Shown here: positions 18,530-27,326 of the stretch, piece after piece
Numbering within the stretch: the first letter of the stretch is position 1
Layout: each line of letters begins with the position of its first letter
Assembly (NCBI RefSeq): GCF_001942625.1
Contig: NZ_MLCL01000061.1
Location: 1 to 64,000, forward strand
Source: Mycobacterium syngnathidarum
GTDB lineage: Bacteria > Actinomycetota > Actinomycetes > Mycobacteriales > Mycobacteriaceae
Reading direction: 5' to 3'
DNA length: 64,000 nucleotides
Position numbers and translations under genes: made by a program
Notes under the pieces: generated by a model
Told to the model about the DNA's origin: nothing
What the model saw: only the letters and a program-made list of their open reading frames with translations
Databases searched by the model: none

Positions 18530-19378
18530 TCAGGCTTGCAGCCGCCGGTGATACGCCTGCCGGGCATCGGCGTCTACGCGGGTGAACGCGGTATCGAAAT
18601 GCGCGGCGTGGGCGATTCGGTGCCGCATCCGGTCGGGTAGCGCCGAGGCGATCTTGATCATCGCGCCGAGCGCCCGTGGTACCGAAACCGTGGTCCGTTC
18701 GCCTCCCACGGCAGCGACTATCGCGATCGCGACGTCCTCGGGCTCCACCTCCGCGATCGGCCGGATCCATTTCGGCGTGCTGTGCCCCGCGGACAGTTCG
18801 GTGTGCACGACTCCGGGCAGTACCGCGGTGACTCCGATGCCGTGCCCGCCGAGCTCAAGGTGCAGCGCTTCGGAGAATCCGACGACGGCATGCTTGGTGG
18901 CGCAGTAGGTCGCCAGCCCCGGGAAGGCGCTCACCCCGGCCAATGACGCCACATTGACGATGTGGCCACCATGCCCGGCCATCCGCCGGGCGGCGAGCTT
19001 CGATCCGTTGAGGACCCCAGACAGGTTGATCGCGACCATGCGGTCGGTCATCGCGTCGGTCTCGTCGGTGAAACTGCCTGTAGGCATGATGCCGGCGTTG
19101 TTGACCAAGGCGCCCAGTGGGCCGAGTCGTTCCTCGACCGCATCGAGAAACGACGAGAACGATGACCGGTCGGTGACGTCGAGCGGTAAACCGCAGGCCA
19201 CACCGCCGGTGGCCGTCTCAAGTTCGACCGCCGTCTTCTCGACCAGCTCGGCATCGATGTCGCCGAGGGCGACCCGCGCACCCGCCCGTAGGAACTCGGC
19301 CGCGGTTGCCTTCCCGATCCCGCGCGCTCCTCCGGTGATCGCCACCACCCGGCTCCCCTGGCGTGGGATCGCGTTCAT
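18530..19378 (-). CDS. Short-chain dehydrogenase/reductase (operon gene 8)
   Basis: A 282-residue classical SDR. TGGARGIGKA near residue 15 is the cofactor-binding glycine motif, and the Asp of LGDIDAE favours NAD(H). NNAGIM, a catalytic Ser in NVASLAG, and YCATK complete the active site. The C-terminal extension (residues 225-282, basic/helical) is longer than in FabG. It is the last gene of the eight-gene lipid operon; its ATG overlaps the acyl-CoA synthetase stop by 4 bp. It probably oxidises a hydroxyacyl or alcohol intermediate; the substrate is unknown. Confidence 0.9.
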   Translation of the reverse strand: MNAIPRQGSRVVAITGGARGIGKATAAEFLRAGARVALGDIDAELVEKTAVELETATGGVACGLPLDVTDRSSFSSFLDAVEERLGPLGALVNNAGIMPTGSFTDETDAMTDRMVAINLSGVLNGSKLAARRMAGHGGHIVNVASLAGVSAFPGLATYCATKHAVVGFSEALHLELGGHGIGVTAVLPGVVHTELSAGHSTPKWIRPIAEVEPEDVAIAIVAAVGGERTTVSVPRALGAMIKIASALPDRMRHRIAHAAHFDTAFTRVDADARQAYHRRLQA

Positions 19379-20988
19379 CTGAACTCCTTCCGCAGCACAC
19401 CTTTGAGCAGTTTTCCGGTTTCGTTGCGTGGCAACGTCGGAACGAATACGACGTCGCGGGGCACCTTGTGCCGGGCCAGGTGTGCACGCACGTACGCCCT
19501 GATATCGTCCGCTTCCAGATCAGCACCGGGATCGCTGACGATGAAGGCACGCAACCGCTTTCCGAAGTCGTCGTCGTCGACGCCGATCACCGCGACGTCC
19601 ACGACGCCAGGGTGCGCAACGAGGAGGTTCTCCACTTCCAGCGGGAAGACGTTCTCACCGCCGGAGACGATCATCTCGTCATCGCGGCCGTCGACGAACC
19701 ACAACCCGTCGGAGGCGAAATGCCCGGTGTCGCCCGAAGACAACAGGCCGTCGACGATTTCTTTGTGCCCGCCGTCGGTATAGCCGGAGAAACTCAACCC
19801 GCTGGAGACGAAAAGCGTTCCGGTCCTACCTGGTTCGGTGATCCGGCGCCGGTGTTCGTCATACACGGCCAGGGTGCAGCCGACCGGAGGGCGCCCCACG
19901 GTGCCCGGCGCCGCACGCAACTCACCTGGTGTGGCGACAGCGGCAACAGCGACTTCAGTCGAGCCGTACAGGTTGTAGAGCACGTCGCCGAACACCTCGG
20001 CGGTGCGCCGGCAGAGGTCGGGCGACAGCGCCGAGCCGGCAGCGAATACCACCCCCAGCGACGATGTGTCATAGCGGGCGAGCACGTCGGACCCCAGGTC
20101 GAGAATGCGTTGCAACATCGTCGGCACGACAATCAGCGCATTCACCCGGTGGGTCTCAATCGCTGCAAGTGTGTCCTCGGGCTCGAACCGGCGAGCCAAC
20201 ACAACGCGATTGCCCAGGGCAAGCCCCAGCGAGCAGGTCGCCAATCCGGTGGCATGAAACATCGGTGCCGCCACACAATAGGTGCCGCCTGCGGGCCACG
20301 GGATCCGGTCAAGCAGCTGCGCGGACTGCAACGGACTCACCTTGTTTCGCGGTGCCCCCTTGGGGGTCCCGGTGGTACCGCTGGTCAACAACACCATCCC
20401 GCCCACCGCTCTCGGCGCCGGCAGTGGGTCGGGCCACTCTCCCGCTGCGATCGCATCAAGGGTCGGCAGCATCGTCGCGTCATCAGCCCATCCGATGATG
20501 CGCTCGATGTCCGCGGGCAACGCATCGAGCAGTCCGACGAACTCCTCATCGGCGACAACCGCCGAGACATTCTCCCGCTCACAGACATCAGCCAGCTGCG
20601 GTGCAGCGAAGCCCGTGTTGAGCAGCACCACCCTGGCGCCGACCTTGCCCGCCGCAGCCAAGGCAAGCATGAGTCCCCGATGGTTGCGTTCGAGGACACC
20701 GATCACAGATCCCGCTTTGATTCGCCTGCTGGACAGTCCACGGGCCAACGCATTCGACGTTCGTTCGAGATCGCGGAAGCTCATGGTGCCGGCCTCGTCA
20801 ACGAGCGCGGTCGCGTCACCGTAGCGTGCAGCGGCGTGGGTGAGCAGGCCGCCGAATGACCCATACTTGCGCAAGGCGTGGGACGCGCGGAGCGCTTCGA
20901 GGGGATCGCTCAGATCGACCAGCCCACGGCGCTGCAGAACCAGCGCCGCCGCCGCGACATCGCGGAGCTGATGCAGTGCACCCATCAT
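19375..20988 (-). CDS. Acyl-CoA synthetase, FadD type (operon gene 7)
   Basis: A 537-residue adenylate-forming enzyme that activates a carboxylic acid to its CoA thioester. Motif A is LLTSGTTGTPKGAP (about residue 185), A5-type YNLYGSTEVAV follows, then the hinge/catalytic VDGRDDEMIVSGGENVFPLEVENLL and a C-terminal Lys in NETGKLLKG. Translation is placed at ATG 20988 because it overlaps the hydrolase stop as ATGA; the frame is open further upstream. It resembles FadD12-type enzymes. In this operon it would activate the substrate released or imported before dehydrogenation. Confidence 0.93.
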   Translation of the reverse strand: MMGALHQLRDVAAAALVLQRRGLVDLSDPLEALRASHALRKYGSFGGLLTHAAARYGDATALVDEAGTMSFRDLERTSNALARGLSSRRIKAGSVIGVLERNHRGLMLALAAAGKVGARVVLLNTGFAAPQLADVCERENVSAVVADEEFVGLLDALPADIERIIGWADDATMLPTLDAIAAGEWPDPLPAPRAVGGMVLLTSGTTGTPKGAPRNKVSPLQSAQLLDRIPWPAGGTYCVAAPMFHATGLATCSLGLALGNRVVLARRFEPEDTLAAIETHRVNALIVVPTMLQRILDLGSDVLARYDTSSLGVVFAAGSALSPDLCRRTAEVFGDVLYNLYGSTEVAVAAVATPGELRAAPGTVGRPPVGCTLAVYDEHRRRITEPGRTGTLFVSSGLSFSGYTDGGHKEIVDGLLSSGDTGHFASDGLWFVDGRDDEMIVSGGENVFPLEVENLLVAHPGVVDVAVIGVDDDDFGKRLRAFIVSDPGADLEADDIRAYVRAHLARHKVPRDVVFVPTLPRNETGKLLKGVLRKEFR

Positions 20989-21821
20989 GCGGCCGCTCCG
21001 ATTGCCGTGATCAGCCGAACCACGGCGTCGGGGTCGTCGAGTTGGGGGCAATGACCAGATCGGGGCAAGACCACGAGCTCACTTCCTGGAATCTGTTGGT
21101 GCAGAACATGACTCGCGTCAACCGGGATGATGCGGTCGCGTGCGCCGTGTACCACAACCGTGGGGCAGGTGACCCGGACGTCGCGGTGGCCGCCGCGGGT
21201 CTCACGCGCGTACTGGAATGCATATCGGCCGAGTGCGGCAACGGATGCCTGGCTGGCGCAGATTGTCGCCCAGTGGGTCATGACCACCGGGTCGGGTTCG
21301 ATGGTGGGCGAGCCGTACAGCACGCGCACCACACTTCGCCTCGCCGCCCAGCGGACCGCGGTAGCCGGTACCGGAATTCGTCCCACGCCATTCCAGAACC
21401 GGACCGGGAGGTCGCGGTACCTGGCCGCGCGGGCCAGCCAGTGCCGTGCATTCAGCGGGTCGTCGAGGGCCACCAACCCGCACACCGAGCCCGGATTACG
21501 GGTAGCCGCACGCACGGCGGTGGCCGCTCCGAGTGAGTTGCCCACCAGAATCGCAGGCCCGTGCTCAGCCAGTAGCGCGTCGGTAAACGCATCGAACTGC
21601 GGTAGCAATGGTCCTGGCCGGCGGTGATCCGCCCGGCCGAAGCCGGGCAGATCAACCGCAACCGCGTTGCGCCCCAACGCCTCCAGTCGTGTGAGCACGG
21701 CGCGCCAGGTGTCGGCAGAATCGGCATAGCCGTGCAGCATCACCACCGGGGTCCCGTTGCCCGGCACCGACAGCACCCTGGTGCCCACCCCACCGAACCT
21801 GGCCCGACTTTCCGCGATCAT
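20985..21821 (-). CDS. Alpha/beta hydrolase (operon gene 6)
   Basis: A 278-residue alpha/beta hydrolase. VVMLHGYADSADTW is the oxyanion strand, VGNSLGAATAV the nucleophile elbow (G-N-S-L-G), then a catalytic Asp in HGARDRIIPVD and His in SGHCPQLDDPD. It is probably an esterase or thioesterase acting on a pathway intermediate. The ATG at 21821 overlaps the acyl-CoA dehydrogenase stop, and its own stop overlaps the acyl-CoA synthetase start, both as ATGA, so production is coupled within the operon. Confidence 0.9.
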   Translation of the reverse strand: MIAESRARFGGVGTRVLSVPGNGTPVVMLHGYADSADTWRAVLTRLEALGRNAVAVDLPGFGRADHRRPGPLLPQFDAFTDALLAEHGPAILVGNSLGAATAVRAATRNPGSVCGLVALDDPLNARHWLARAARYRDLPVRFWNGVGRIPVPATAVRWAARRSVVRVLYGSPTIEPDPVVMTHWATICASQASVAALGRYAFQYARETRGGHRDVRVTCPTVVVHGARDRIIPVDASHVLHQQIPGSELVVLPRSGHCPQLDDPDAVVRLITAIGAAA

Positions 21822-23089
21822 CCCGCGAGCAGCCCCTTCGCGATGTGCGTCACCTGCACCTCGTTGCTGCCGGCGTAGATCATCAGCGACTTGGCGTCCC
21901 GGGCGAGTTGCTCCACCCGGTACTCGGCCATGTAGCCGTTGCCGCCGAACAGTTGGACGGCCTCCATGGCGACTTCGGTCGCGGCTTCCGAGGAGTAGAG
22001 CTTGATCGCCGACGCTTCGGAAAGGGACGGCATCTGTCCGGCCTTGAGCCGCTCCAGTGTCTGGAACACCATGTTCTGCACGTTGATCCGGGCAATCTCC
22101 ATCTTGGCCAGCTTCAGCTGGATCAACTGGAACTCGGCGATCCTCTTGCCCCACAGCGTTCGGGTCTTCGCATAGTCGAGGCACAGCCGGTGGCACTCGT
22201 TGATGATGCCCAACGACATCAACGCCACCCCGACCCGTTCCGCTGCGAAGTTGGCTCGCGCACTGTCACGCCCGTCGCCGCCGGTGTGGGATTCGGTCTC
22301 CCCCAAAAGCCGATCGGGGCTGATCCGCACGTTGTCGAAAAACAACTCACCCGTGGGTGAGGACATCATGCCCATCTTCTTGAACGGCTTGCCCTGGGTC
22401 AGCCCCGGCATCCCGGCGTCCAGCACGAAGGTGAGCACCGGGCGGTCCCGCCGGTCTTCGGACGAGCGCTCGCGCGAGGACCCTGTTGAAGCGTGATTGC
22501 CCTCGTCCAGCTTGGCGTAGACGATGAGGACGTCGGCGTAGGGGCCGTTGGTGATGAAGGTTTTCTGCCCGTTCAGGATGTAATCCGCACCGTCACGCTT
22601 GACGTAAGTCTTCATGCCACCGAAGGCATCCGAACCCGCGTCTGGCTCAGTGATCGCCCACGCCGCAATCTTCTCCAGCGTCATCAGCTCCGGCAGCCAC
22701 CGCTCCTTCTGCGCCAGGGTGCCGCGACTCATGATGGTCGCCGCACCGAGTCCCAGGCTGACGCCGATGGTGCTGAGCAGGCCGATGCTCACTCCAGCGA
22801 GCTCCGACACCATGACGGCAGCCATCGAGGCCTGCTCACCGAGCGCGCCGATACCCCCGGATTTCTCGCGGCTCTCACCCGAACCACGCTCACGCTCTTT
22901 GTCGAGCATGGTCTTGACCGCCTCGGCGGCCATCACGTCGAGACCGAACTCACTGAACAGCTTGCGCGCGAACGGGTACGGCGACAGCTCACCGCTCTCC
23001 AGCCCGTCGAGATGCGGCCGGATCTCCTTGTCGATGAACTCGCGCACCGTGTCGCGCATGATCACGTCGGTGTCGGACCACTCGATCAT
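21818..23089 (-). CDS. Acyl-CoA dehydrogenase, isovaleryl-type catalytic base (operon gene 5)
   Basis: A 423-residue FAD-dependent acyl-CoA dehydrogenase introducing an alpha-beta double bond. AWAITEPDAGSDA is the FAD/substrate signature. At the usual MCAD base position the protein has Ala406 (IYAGSNEVQ) instead of Glu, while Glu284 (NFAAERVG) sits where isovaleryl-CoA and long-chain dehydrogenases carry theirs, so it should be active. Two charged insertions (residues 64-78 and 197-217, rich in Arg/Glu/Ser) are unusual. The start at ATG 23089 overlaps the SDR stop. By position it corresponds to M. tuberculosis fadE21. Confidence 0.93.
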   Translation of the reverse strand: MIEWSDTDVIMRDTVREFIDKEIRPHLDGLESGELSPYPFARKLFSEFGLDVMAAEAVKTMLDKERERGSGESREKSGGIGALGEQASMAAVMVSELAGVSIGLLSTIGVSLGLGAATIMSRGTLAQKERWLPELMTLEKIAAWAITEPDAGSDAFGGMKTYVKRDGADYILNGQKTFITNGPYADVLIVYAKLDEGNHASTGSSRERSSEDRRDRPVLTFVLDAGMPGLTQGKPFKKMGMMSSPTGELFFDNVRISPDRLLGETESHTGGDGRDSARANFAAERVGVALMSLGIINECHRLCLDYAKTRTLWGKRIAEFQLIQLKLAKMEIARINVQNMVFQTLERLKAGQMPSLSEASAIKLYSSEAATEVAMEAVQLFGGNGYMAEYRVEQLARDAKSLMIYAGSNEVQVTHIAKGLLAG

Positions 23090-23958
23090 GACGGCAACCG
23101 CCCGGCGATGTCGTCGATCTGCCACAGTCCGTCGGTCTCGATGGTCTCGACGTCATGCCAACCGGCCAGTTGCGAGATCGCCCCGCCCTGAACCGCGTAC
23201 ACCCGCCCGGTGATCGGGCACTTCTCCGTCGCGAGGTAGGCGACGAGCGGAGAGATATTGGCCGGACTGAACAGGTCGACCTCCCCCTCGTCCTCGGGTT
23301 CGGCCATCAGCGCGCCCATGCCGGGCGTCGCCAGCGTGAGCCGGGTCCGCGCGATCGGAGCGATGGCGTTGACCCGGACGCCGTAGCGTTCCAGCTCATC
23401 GGCGGCGACCAGGGTGAGTGCGGCGATCGCGGCCTTGGCCGACCCATAGTTCGCCTGGCCGGCATTCGGGATCGTGGTGCCCGAGCCGGATGCGGTGTTG
23501 ATCACCGCTGCGTTGGGCTGATCTCCGGCCTTCGACTGCGCCTTCCAGTACTCGGCCGCATGGCGCAGCACCGAGAAGTGCCCCTTGAGGTGGACCGCGA
23601 TCACCGCATCCCAGTCGGATTCGGACATTGTCGGAATGAACCCGTCCCGCAGGATTCCGGCGTTGTTGACCACCACGTCGAGCCGACCGAACTCGTCGAT
23701 CGCCTGCTGGACCAAGGACTTCGCCCCGTCCCAGGTGGCAACGTTCGCGGTGTTGACCACAGCCTTGCCGCCGCCAGCCTGGATCTCCGCGACCACGTCA
23801 TGCGCCGGCCCGGCGTCTGTGCCCTCACCGGCATTGCTGCCGCCCAGATCGTTGACGACGACACTCGCGCCTTCCGACGCGAACAGCAGGGCATGTTCCC
23901 GCCCGATTCCACGACCCGCGCCGGTGATGACCGCGACGCGTCCTTCCAATGCACCCAT
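23086..23958 (-). CDS. Short-chain dehydrogenase/reductase, hydroxyacyl-CoA type (operon gene 4)
   Basis: A 290-residue SDR. TGAGRGIGREHA binds the cofactor, and VVVNDLGG with its Asp indicates NAD preference. NNAGILRD, the Ser in INTASGSG, and YGSAK form the active site. The REHALLFASEGA and NDLGG stretches resemble the dehydrogenase domain of peroxisomal multifunctional enzyme type 2, which oxidises 3-hydroxyacyl-CoA, fitting the step after hydration. It lies 3 bp after the MaoC-like dehydratase and overlaps the acyl-CoA dehydrogenase start by 4 bp. Confidence 0.92.
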   Translation of the reverse strand: MGALEGRVAVITGAGRGIGREHALLFASEGASVVVNDLGGSNAGEGTDAGPAHDVVAEIQAGGGKAVVNTANVATWDGAKSLVQQAIDEFGRLDVVVNNAGILRDGFIPTMSESDWDAVIAVHLKGHFSVLRHAAEYWKAQSKAGDQPNAAVINTASGSGTTIPNAGQANYGSAKAAIAALTLVAADELERYGVRVNAIAPIARTRLTLATPGMGALMAEPEDEGEVDLFSPANISPLVAYLATEKCPITGRVYAVQGGAISQLAGWHDVETIETDGLWQIDDIAGRLPS

Positions 23959-23961
23959 CTG

Positions 23962-24849
23962 CTATGCCTCCTCGGCTATTTCGGCCAGGCCGTCGGTGAT
24001 GACGAAATCGGAACCCCTGGCGGTTTCGAATGCGTATGTCGTGACCCCGTCGGACGACCCCTTCCGCCAGATGCGGGTCTCGAGGTCGTCGCCAGGGAGC
24101 ACCATCTTGGAGAACCGCACCGCAAACCGCTTGAGCCGGTTCACATCCGATCCCGCGACTTCTGTGAGCACGGCCCACGACGTGAACGCCATGGTGCACA
24201 GGCCATGCGCGATGATGCCGGGCAGGCCCGCGTCGCGCGCCACCTCCTCGTCGAGGTGAATGGGCATCGGGTCGCCCGAAGCCGGGCTGTACCGGAATGT
24301 CTGGTCGTCGTCGACGTGCTGGACGACGGTCGCCACCGGGGCGCCGGCCCGCAAAGCCTCGTCGAAGCGGTGGGTCGGGCTCAACTCCCCCATCGTCTTG
24401 CCGGCATCGAAGCCCCGCACGAATGTGGTGACGTACTGCTCGTTGACCAGTTCGCCTTCCTCGGTGCGACATTCGAGGTAGATCGCGGCCCGGGTACCGT
24501 TCTCCAGCCCCTCGTACCCGATCATCTTGCCGCGGGACACCAGCTTGTCGCCGGGCCGGATCGGCCGGTGGAAGTGGAAGTCCTGTTCGCCGTGCACCAC
24601 CCTTGGGATGAGTTCGACGGGTAGTACGTCGACGGCAGGAACCAGCAGCGCCTCGAACACTGGCACGATGGCGAACACCGGTGGGGCGATGTCACCGGAT
24701 CGGTGCGCCGGAATGGGATCGTTGGTGGCCGCGGCGTATTCGGCGAGCCTCTCCCGGGTGACCTCGAACCGTTCCTCCTCGGTCCAGGTATTCAGCCCGG
24801 AGTCGTCGAAGACCAGTTCTTCGTCCGTGGTGCTGTTCGCCGCGGTCAT
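23962..24849 (-). CDS. MaoC-like double-hotdog enoyl-CoA hydratase/dehydratase (operon gene 3)
   Basis: A 295-residue protein with two hotdog folds. The N-terminal FAS1-type dehydratase half (residues 20-150) includes VVHGEQDFHFHRPIRPGD. The C-terminal MaoC half (175-285) has the hydratase-2 signature YSPASGDPMPIHLD followed by GLPGIIAHGLCTMAF, with the catalytic Asp/His pair. It probably hydrates a trans-2-enoyl-CoA to an (R)-3-hydroxyacyl-CoA. ATG 24849 overlaps the stop of the SRPBCC gene as ATGA, which decides the start. Confidence 0.92.
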   Translation of the reverse strand: MTAANSTTDEELVFDDSGLNTWTEEERFEVTRERLAEYAAATNDPIPAHRSGDIAPPVFAIVPVFEALLVPAVDVLPVELIPRVVHGEQDFHFHRPIRPGDKLVSRGKMIGYEGLENGTRAAIYLECRTEEGELVNEQYVTTFVRGFDAGKTMGELSPTHRFDEALRAGAPVATVVQHVDDDQTFRYSPASGDPMPIHLDEEVARDAGLPGIIAHGLCTMAFTSWAVLTEVAGSDVNRLKRFAVRFSKMVLPGDDLETRIWRKGSSDGVTTYAFETARGSDFVITDGLAEIAEEA

Positions 24850-25286
24850 GCCGCCGCCGAGGCCAGCGCGTCGAGTGCGTCCAGGCTCTTGTCGAGCTGC
24901 TTGACCCCGTCCTTCTCCACGGCCTTGGCCAGCGCTCCCTTGACCAGGGCCCCTTCGAAATCGCCGGTGACAGTGAACCGGGATCCAGTGGCTATCGGCT
25001 CGATCGTGAACGCGAACTTCGCCTTTACACCGGCCATCCCGGTGCCCGACAGCACCAGGCTGTTGGGCGCATCGACCGATTCGATGGTCCACTCGATCTT
25101 GTTCGCCATTCCGAGCATGACGATCTTGGCTGTGAGCCGGGCACCCTCGGTCAGCGTGGCCGGCGGCTCCTCCAACCACTTGTCGTGCACGGTGAACCAC
25201 TTGTCCCACGTCTGTGGGTCCGACACGGTCGCCCACAGCGCATCAGGGCCGGCCGTCAGGTCGCGGGTTGCTTCGATATGTCCCAT
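24846..25286 (-). CDS. SRPBCC (START-like) ligand-binding protein (operon gene 2)
   Basis: A 146-residue SRPBCC-fold protein. It begins HIEATRDLTAGPDALWATVSDPQTWDKWF, the typical first strand and helix of polyketide-cyclase/START-like proteins, and ends in the long C-terminal helix (ALAKAVEKDGVKQLDKSL) that closes the hydrophobic cavity. It has no obvious catalytic residues; the likely role is binding or carrying a hydrophobic substrate, possibly with the lipid-transfer-type thiolase encoded 26 bp upstream. Its stop overlaps the MaoC-like gene. Confidence 0.88.
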   Translation of the reverse strand: MGHIEATRDLTAGPDALWATVSDPQTWDKWFTVHDKWLEEPPATLTEGARLTAKIVMLGMANKIEWTIESVDAPNSLVLSGTGMAGVKAKFAFTIEPIATGSRFTVTGDFEGALVKGALAKAVEKDGVKQLDKSLDALDALASAAA

Positions 25287-25312
25287 TGTCGATACTCCTT
25301 CGGTTTGGTTGG

Positions 25313-26518
25313 TTAACGGTCAGCCCGCTGGTAGGCGGTCACCACGGCGGCCCCGCCCAGGCCGATGTTGTGCTGCAGTGCGGCAGTGACGTTTTCCACC
25401 TGACGCTTGTCGGCGGAGCCGCGCAGCTGCCAGGTCAGCTCGGCGCACTGGGCCAGGCCGGTGGCACCGAGCGGATGCCCCTTGGAGATCAGTCCGCCGG
25501 ACGGATTGACCACCCATCGACCGCCATAAGTGGTGTCGCCGTTGTCGATCAACTTTGGTGCCTCACCCTCGCCGCACAATCCCAGGGCCTCATAGAGCAA
25601 CAGTTCGTTGGCACTGAAGCAGTCGTGCAGCTCGACCACCTGAAAATCGTCCGGCCCAAGCCCGGACTGGTCGTAAACCTGCCGGGCCGCAGCGACATTC
25701 ATGTGGTAGCCGATCAACGCTTTGCAGCTGTCGTCGAAGCTGTTCTCGAAGTCGGTGGTCATCGCCTGCCCGACGATCTCCACAGCTTGGCCGGCCAGCC
25801 CATGCTTATCGACGAAATCCTCGCTGGCCAGGATCGCCGCTCCGGAACCGTCCGAGGTCGGTGAGCACTGCAGCTTGGTCAACGGGTCGTAGATCATCCG
25901 CGAACCCAGGATGTCGTCCATGGTGTATTCGTCCTGGAACTGCGCGTACGGGTTGTTCACCGAGTGCTTGTGGTTCTTGTGGCCGATCTTGGCGAAATGT
26001 TCGGCGGTGGAGCCGAATTGCTTCATGTGCTCCCGGCCGGCCGCGCCGAACATCCACGGGGCGGGCGGAAACAGCACTTCGGAGATCTCGGCGAGCGCGA
26101 GGAAGTGCTTGGCCATCGGCTGTTCGCGATCGTCATATGTCGACCCGAGGGAACCGGGCTGCATCTTCTCGAAGCCCAGCGCCAGCGCGCACTCAGCCAT
26201 GCCGCTGCGCACCGCGCGGGCAGCCAGGTACAGCGCGGTGGAACCGGTCGAACAGTTGTTGTTCACGTTGACGATCGGCAGGCCCGTCATCCCGAGCTCA
26301 TAGACGGCGCGCTGCCCCGAGGTGGACTCGCCGTAGACGTAACCGACGTAGGCCTCTTGAACCTCGTGGTAGTCAATCCCCGCGTCCGCCAACGCCTTCG
26401 AGCCAGACTCGCGCGCCATGTCCGGGTAGTCCCACGCCGACCCGTCGTCGTTGACGCGGTGACCGGGCTTCTCGAACTTCGTCATTCCGACACCGATCAC
26501 ATACACCTTGTTGGGCAT
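25313..26518 (-). CDS. ltp1: Lipid-transfer-protein/thiolase-like acyltransferase (operon gene 1)
   Basis: A 401-residue thiolase-superfamily protein of the SCP-x/lipid-transfer type. Cys89 in [11 protein letters not shown] is the acyl-accepting residue, HDCFSANE and [16 protein letters not shown] supply the histidines, and the C-terminus is [13 protein letters not shown]. Length equals M. tuberculosis Ltp1 (Rv2790c). It could perform thiolytic cleavage or, as in sterol side-chain Ltp2, retro-aldol cleavage; no DUF35 partner gene is present here. The ATG at 26518 has an AGAGAGG ribosome-binding site. A promoter and palindromic TetR-type operator lie at 26548-26576. Confidence 0.92.
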   Translation of the reverse strand: MPNKVYVIGVGMTKFEKPGHRVNDDGSAWDYPDMARESGSKALADAGIDYHEVQEAYVGYVYGESTSGQRAVYELGMTGLPIVNVNNNCSTGSTALYLAARAVRSGMAECALALGFEKMQPGSLGSTYDDREQPMAKHFLALAEISEVLFPPAPWMFGAAGREHMKQFGSTAEHFAKIGHKNHKHSVNNPYAQFQDEYTMDDILGSRMIYDPLTKLQCSPTSDGSGAAILASEDFVDKHGLAGQAVEIVGQAMTTDFENSFDDSCKALIGYHMNVAAARQVYDQSGLGPDDFQVVELHDCFSANELLLYEALGLCGEGEAPKLIDNGDTTYGGRWVVNPSGGLISKGHPLGATGLAQCAELTWQLRGSADKRQVENVTAALQHNIGLGGAAVVTAYQRADR

Positions 26519-26547
26519 CAAACCCTCTCTTTCTGTGCGGTGCCAGA

Positions 26548-26576
26548 AACATACCAACTGGTTTGTATCTTTACAA
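26548..26576 (-). promoter_or_regulatory. ltp1 operon promoter with embedded TetR-type operator
   Basis: On the minus strand TTGTAA (26576-26571) and TATGTT (26553-26548) are separated by exactly 17 bp. The spacer and -10 are filled by an 18-bp near-palindrome, ATACCAACTGGTTTGTAT (26551-26568). A near-identical site precedes tetR, so repression by that TetR protein is likely. Confidence 0.75.
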
Positions 26577-26640
26577 GAGGCTCGAATCGGCCCATCTCAT
26601 GGCGACGAATTACCGGTAAACGGCCCCGGCGCGGCCCTGC

Positions 26641-27282
26641 CTACGACGAGATTTCAGCAGTCAAGGTGTCGGAGAGCATGCGGCGCAGGTGCACACACAC
26701 CCGGTCCCACCGCTTTCTTGTCCGCTTGGGATCGCGGTCGGCGAAACTCGACAACAGGATCCCCCGCAGGGCATCCATCGCGGTGTACGCCAGGTCACGC
26801 AGTTCTTTCTGCGCAGCCCGATCCGGAACCAATTGCGCAAGCGCACCGACCAAGGCACCGGTGACGATCGGTTCGACGCGCTCGATCTGCGCGGCCAGCA
26901 CCTCGTCGGTCCGTGCGGCCACCCAGAGTTCCAGCGTCGCAACGAATACCGGTCCTTGGTGGGACTCCCACAAGTAGTCGAGCACCATCGAGGCGGCATC
27001 GGGACTCGCCGCCACCCGGCCCAGATCGCGAACCGCGGCTTGGGCGCGCTGCTCGGCCAGATGTTCGATGGCCGCCACCACGAGGTCTTCCTTGGATCGG
27101 AAGTGGTGCACCTGGGCGCCTCGGGTGACACCGGCGACCTCGGCGACCCGCTGCGTGGTGGTGCCGGCGTATCCGTAGGTGACCAGGCACTCGACGGTGG
27201 CATCCAGCAGCCGGGTGCGCATCGCCGCGCTCCGTTCGGCCTGCGTGCGTCGCCCGCCGCGATTACCGACCACTTCCGACAT
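26641..27282 (-). CDS. TetR family transcriptional repressor of the ltp1 operon
   Basis: A 213-residue TetR regulator. The N-terminal HTH is typical (RLLDATVECLVTYGYAGTTTQRVAEVAGVTRGAQVHHFRSKEDLV, about residues 24-68), and the helical C-terminal ligand domain is similar to acyl-CoA- or lipid-responsive members. It sits upstream of ltp1 on the same strand, with a 122-bp gap. The palindrome before its own start (27327-27348) and the one before ltp1 share nearly all bases, pointing to autoregulation plus control of the catabolic operon. The inducer is probably a CoA ester or lipid of that pathway. Confidence 0.9.
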   Translation of the reverse strand: MSEVVGNRGGRRTQAERSAAMRTRLLDATVECLVTYGYAGTTTQRVAEVAGVTRGAQVHHFRSKEDLVVAAIEHLAEQRAQAAVRDLGRVAASPDAASMVLDYLWESHQGPVFVATLELWVAARTDEVLAAQIERVEPIVTGALVGALAQLVPDRAAQKELRDLAYTAMDALRGILLSSFADRDPKRTRKRWDRVCVHLRRMLSDTLTAEISS

Positions 27283-27326
27283 CGACCGAATCCTAGTCGA
27301 CCGCGGCAGCCACTCGGGCGTTGTTC

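Noticed and set aside
21818-23089. Acyl-CoA dehydrogenase as a catalytically dead protein because the MCAD-type Glu is Ala
   Set aside because: A Glu at residue 284 matches the alternative base position in isovaleryl-type enzymes.
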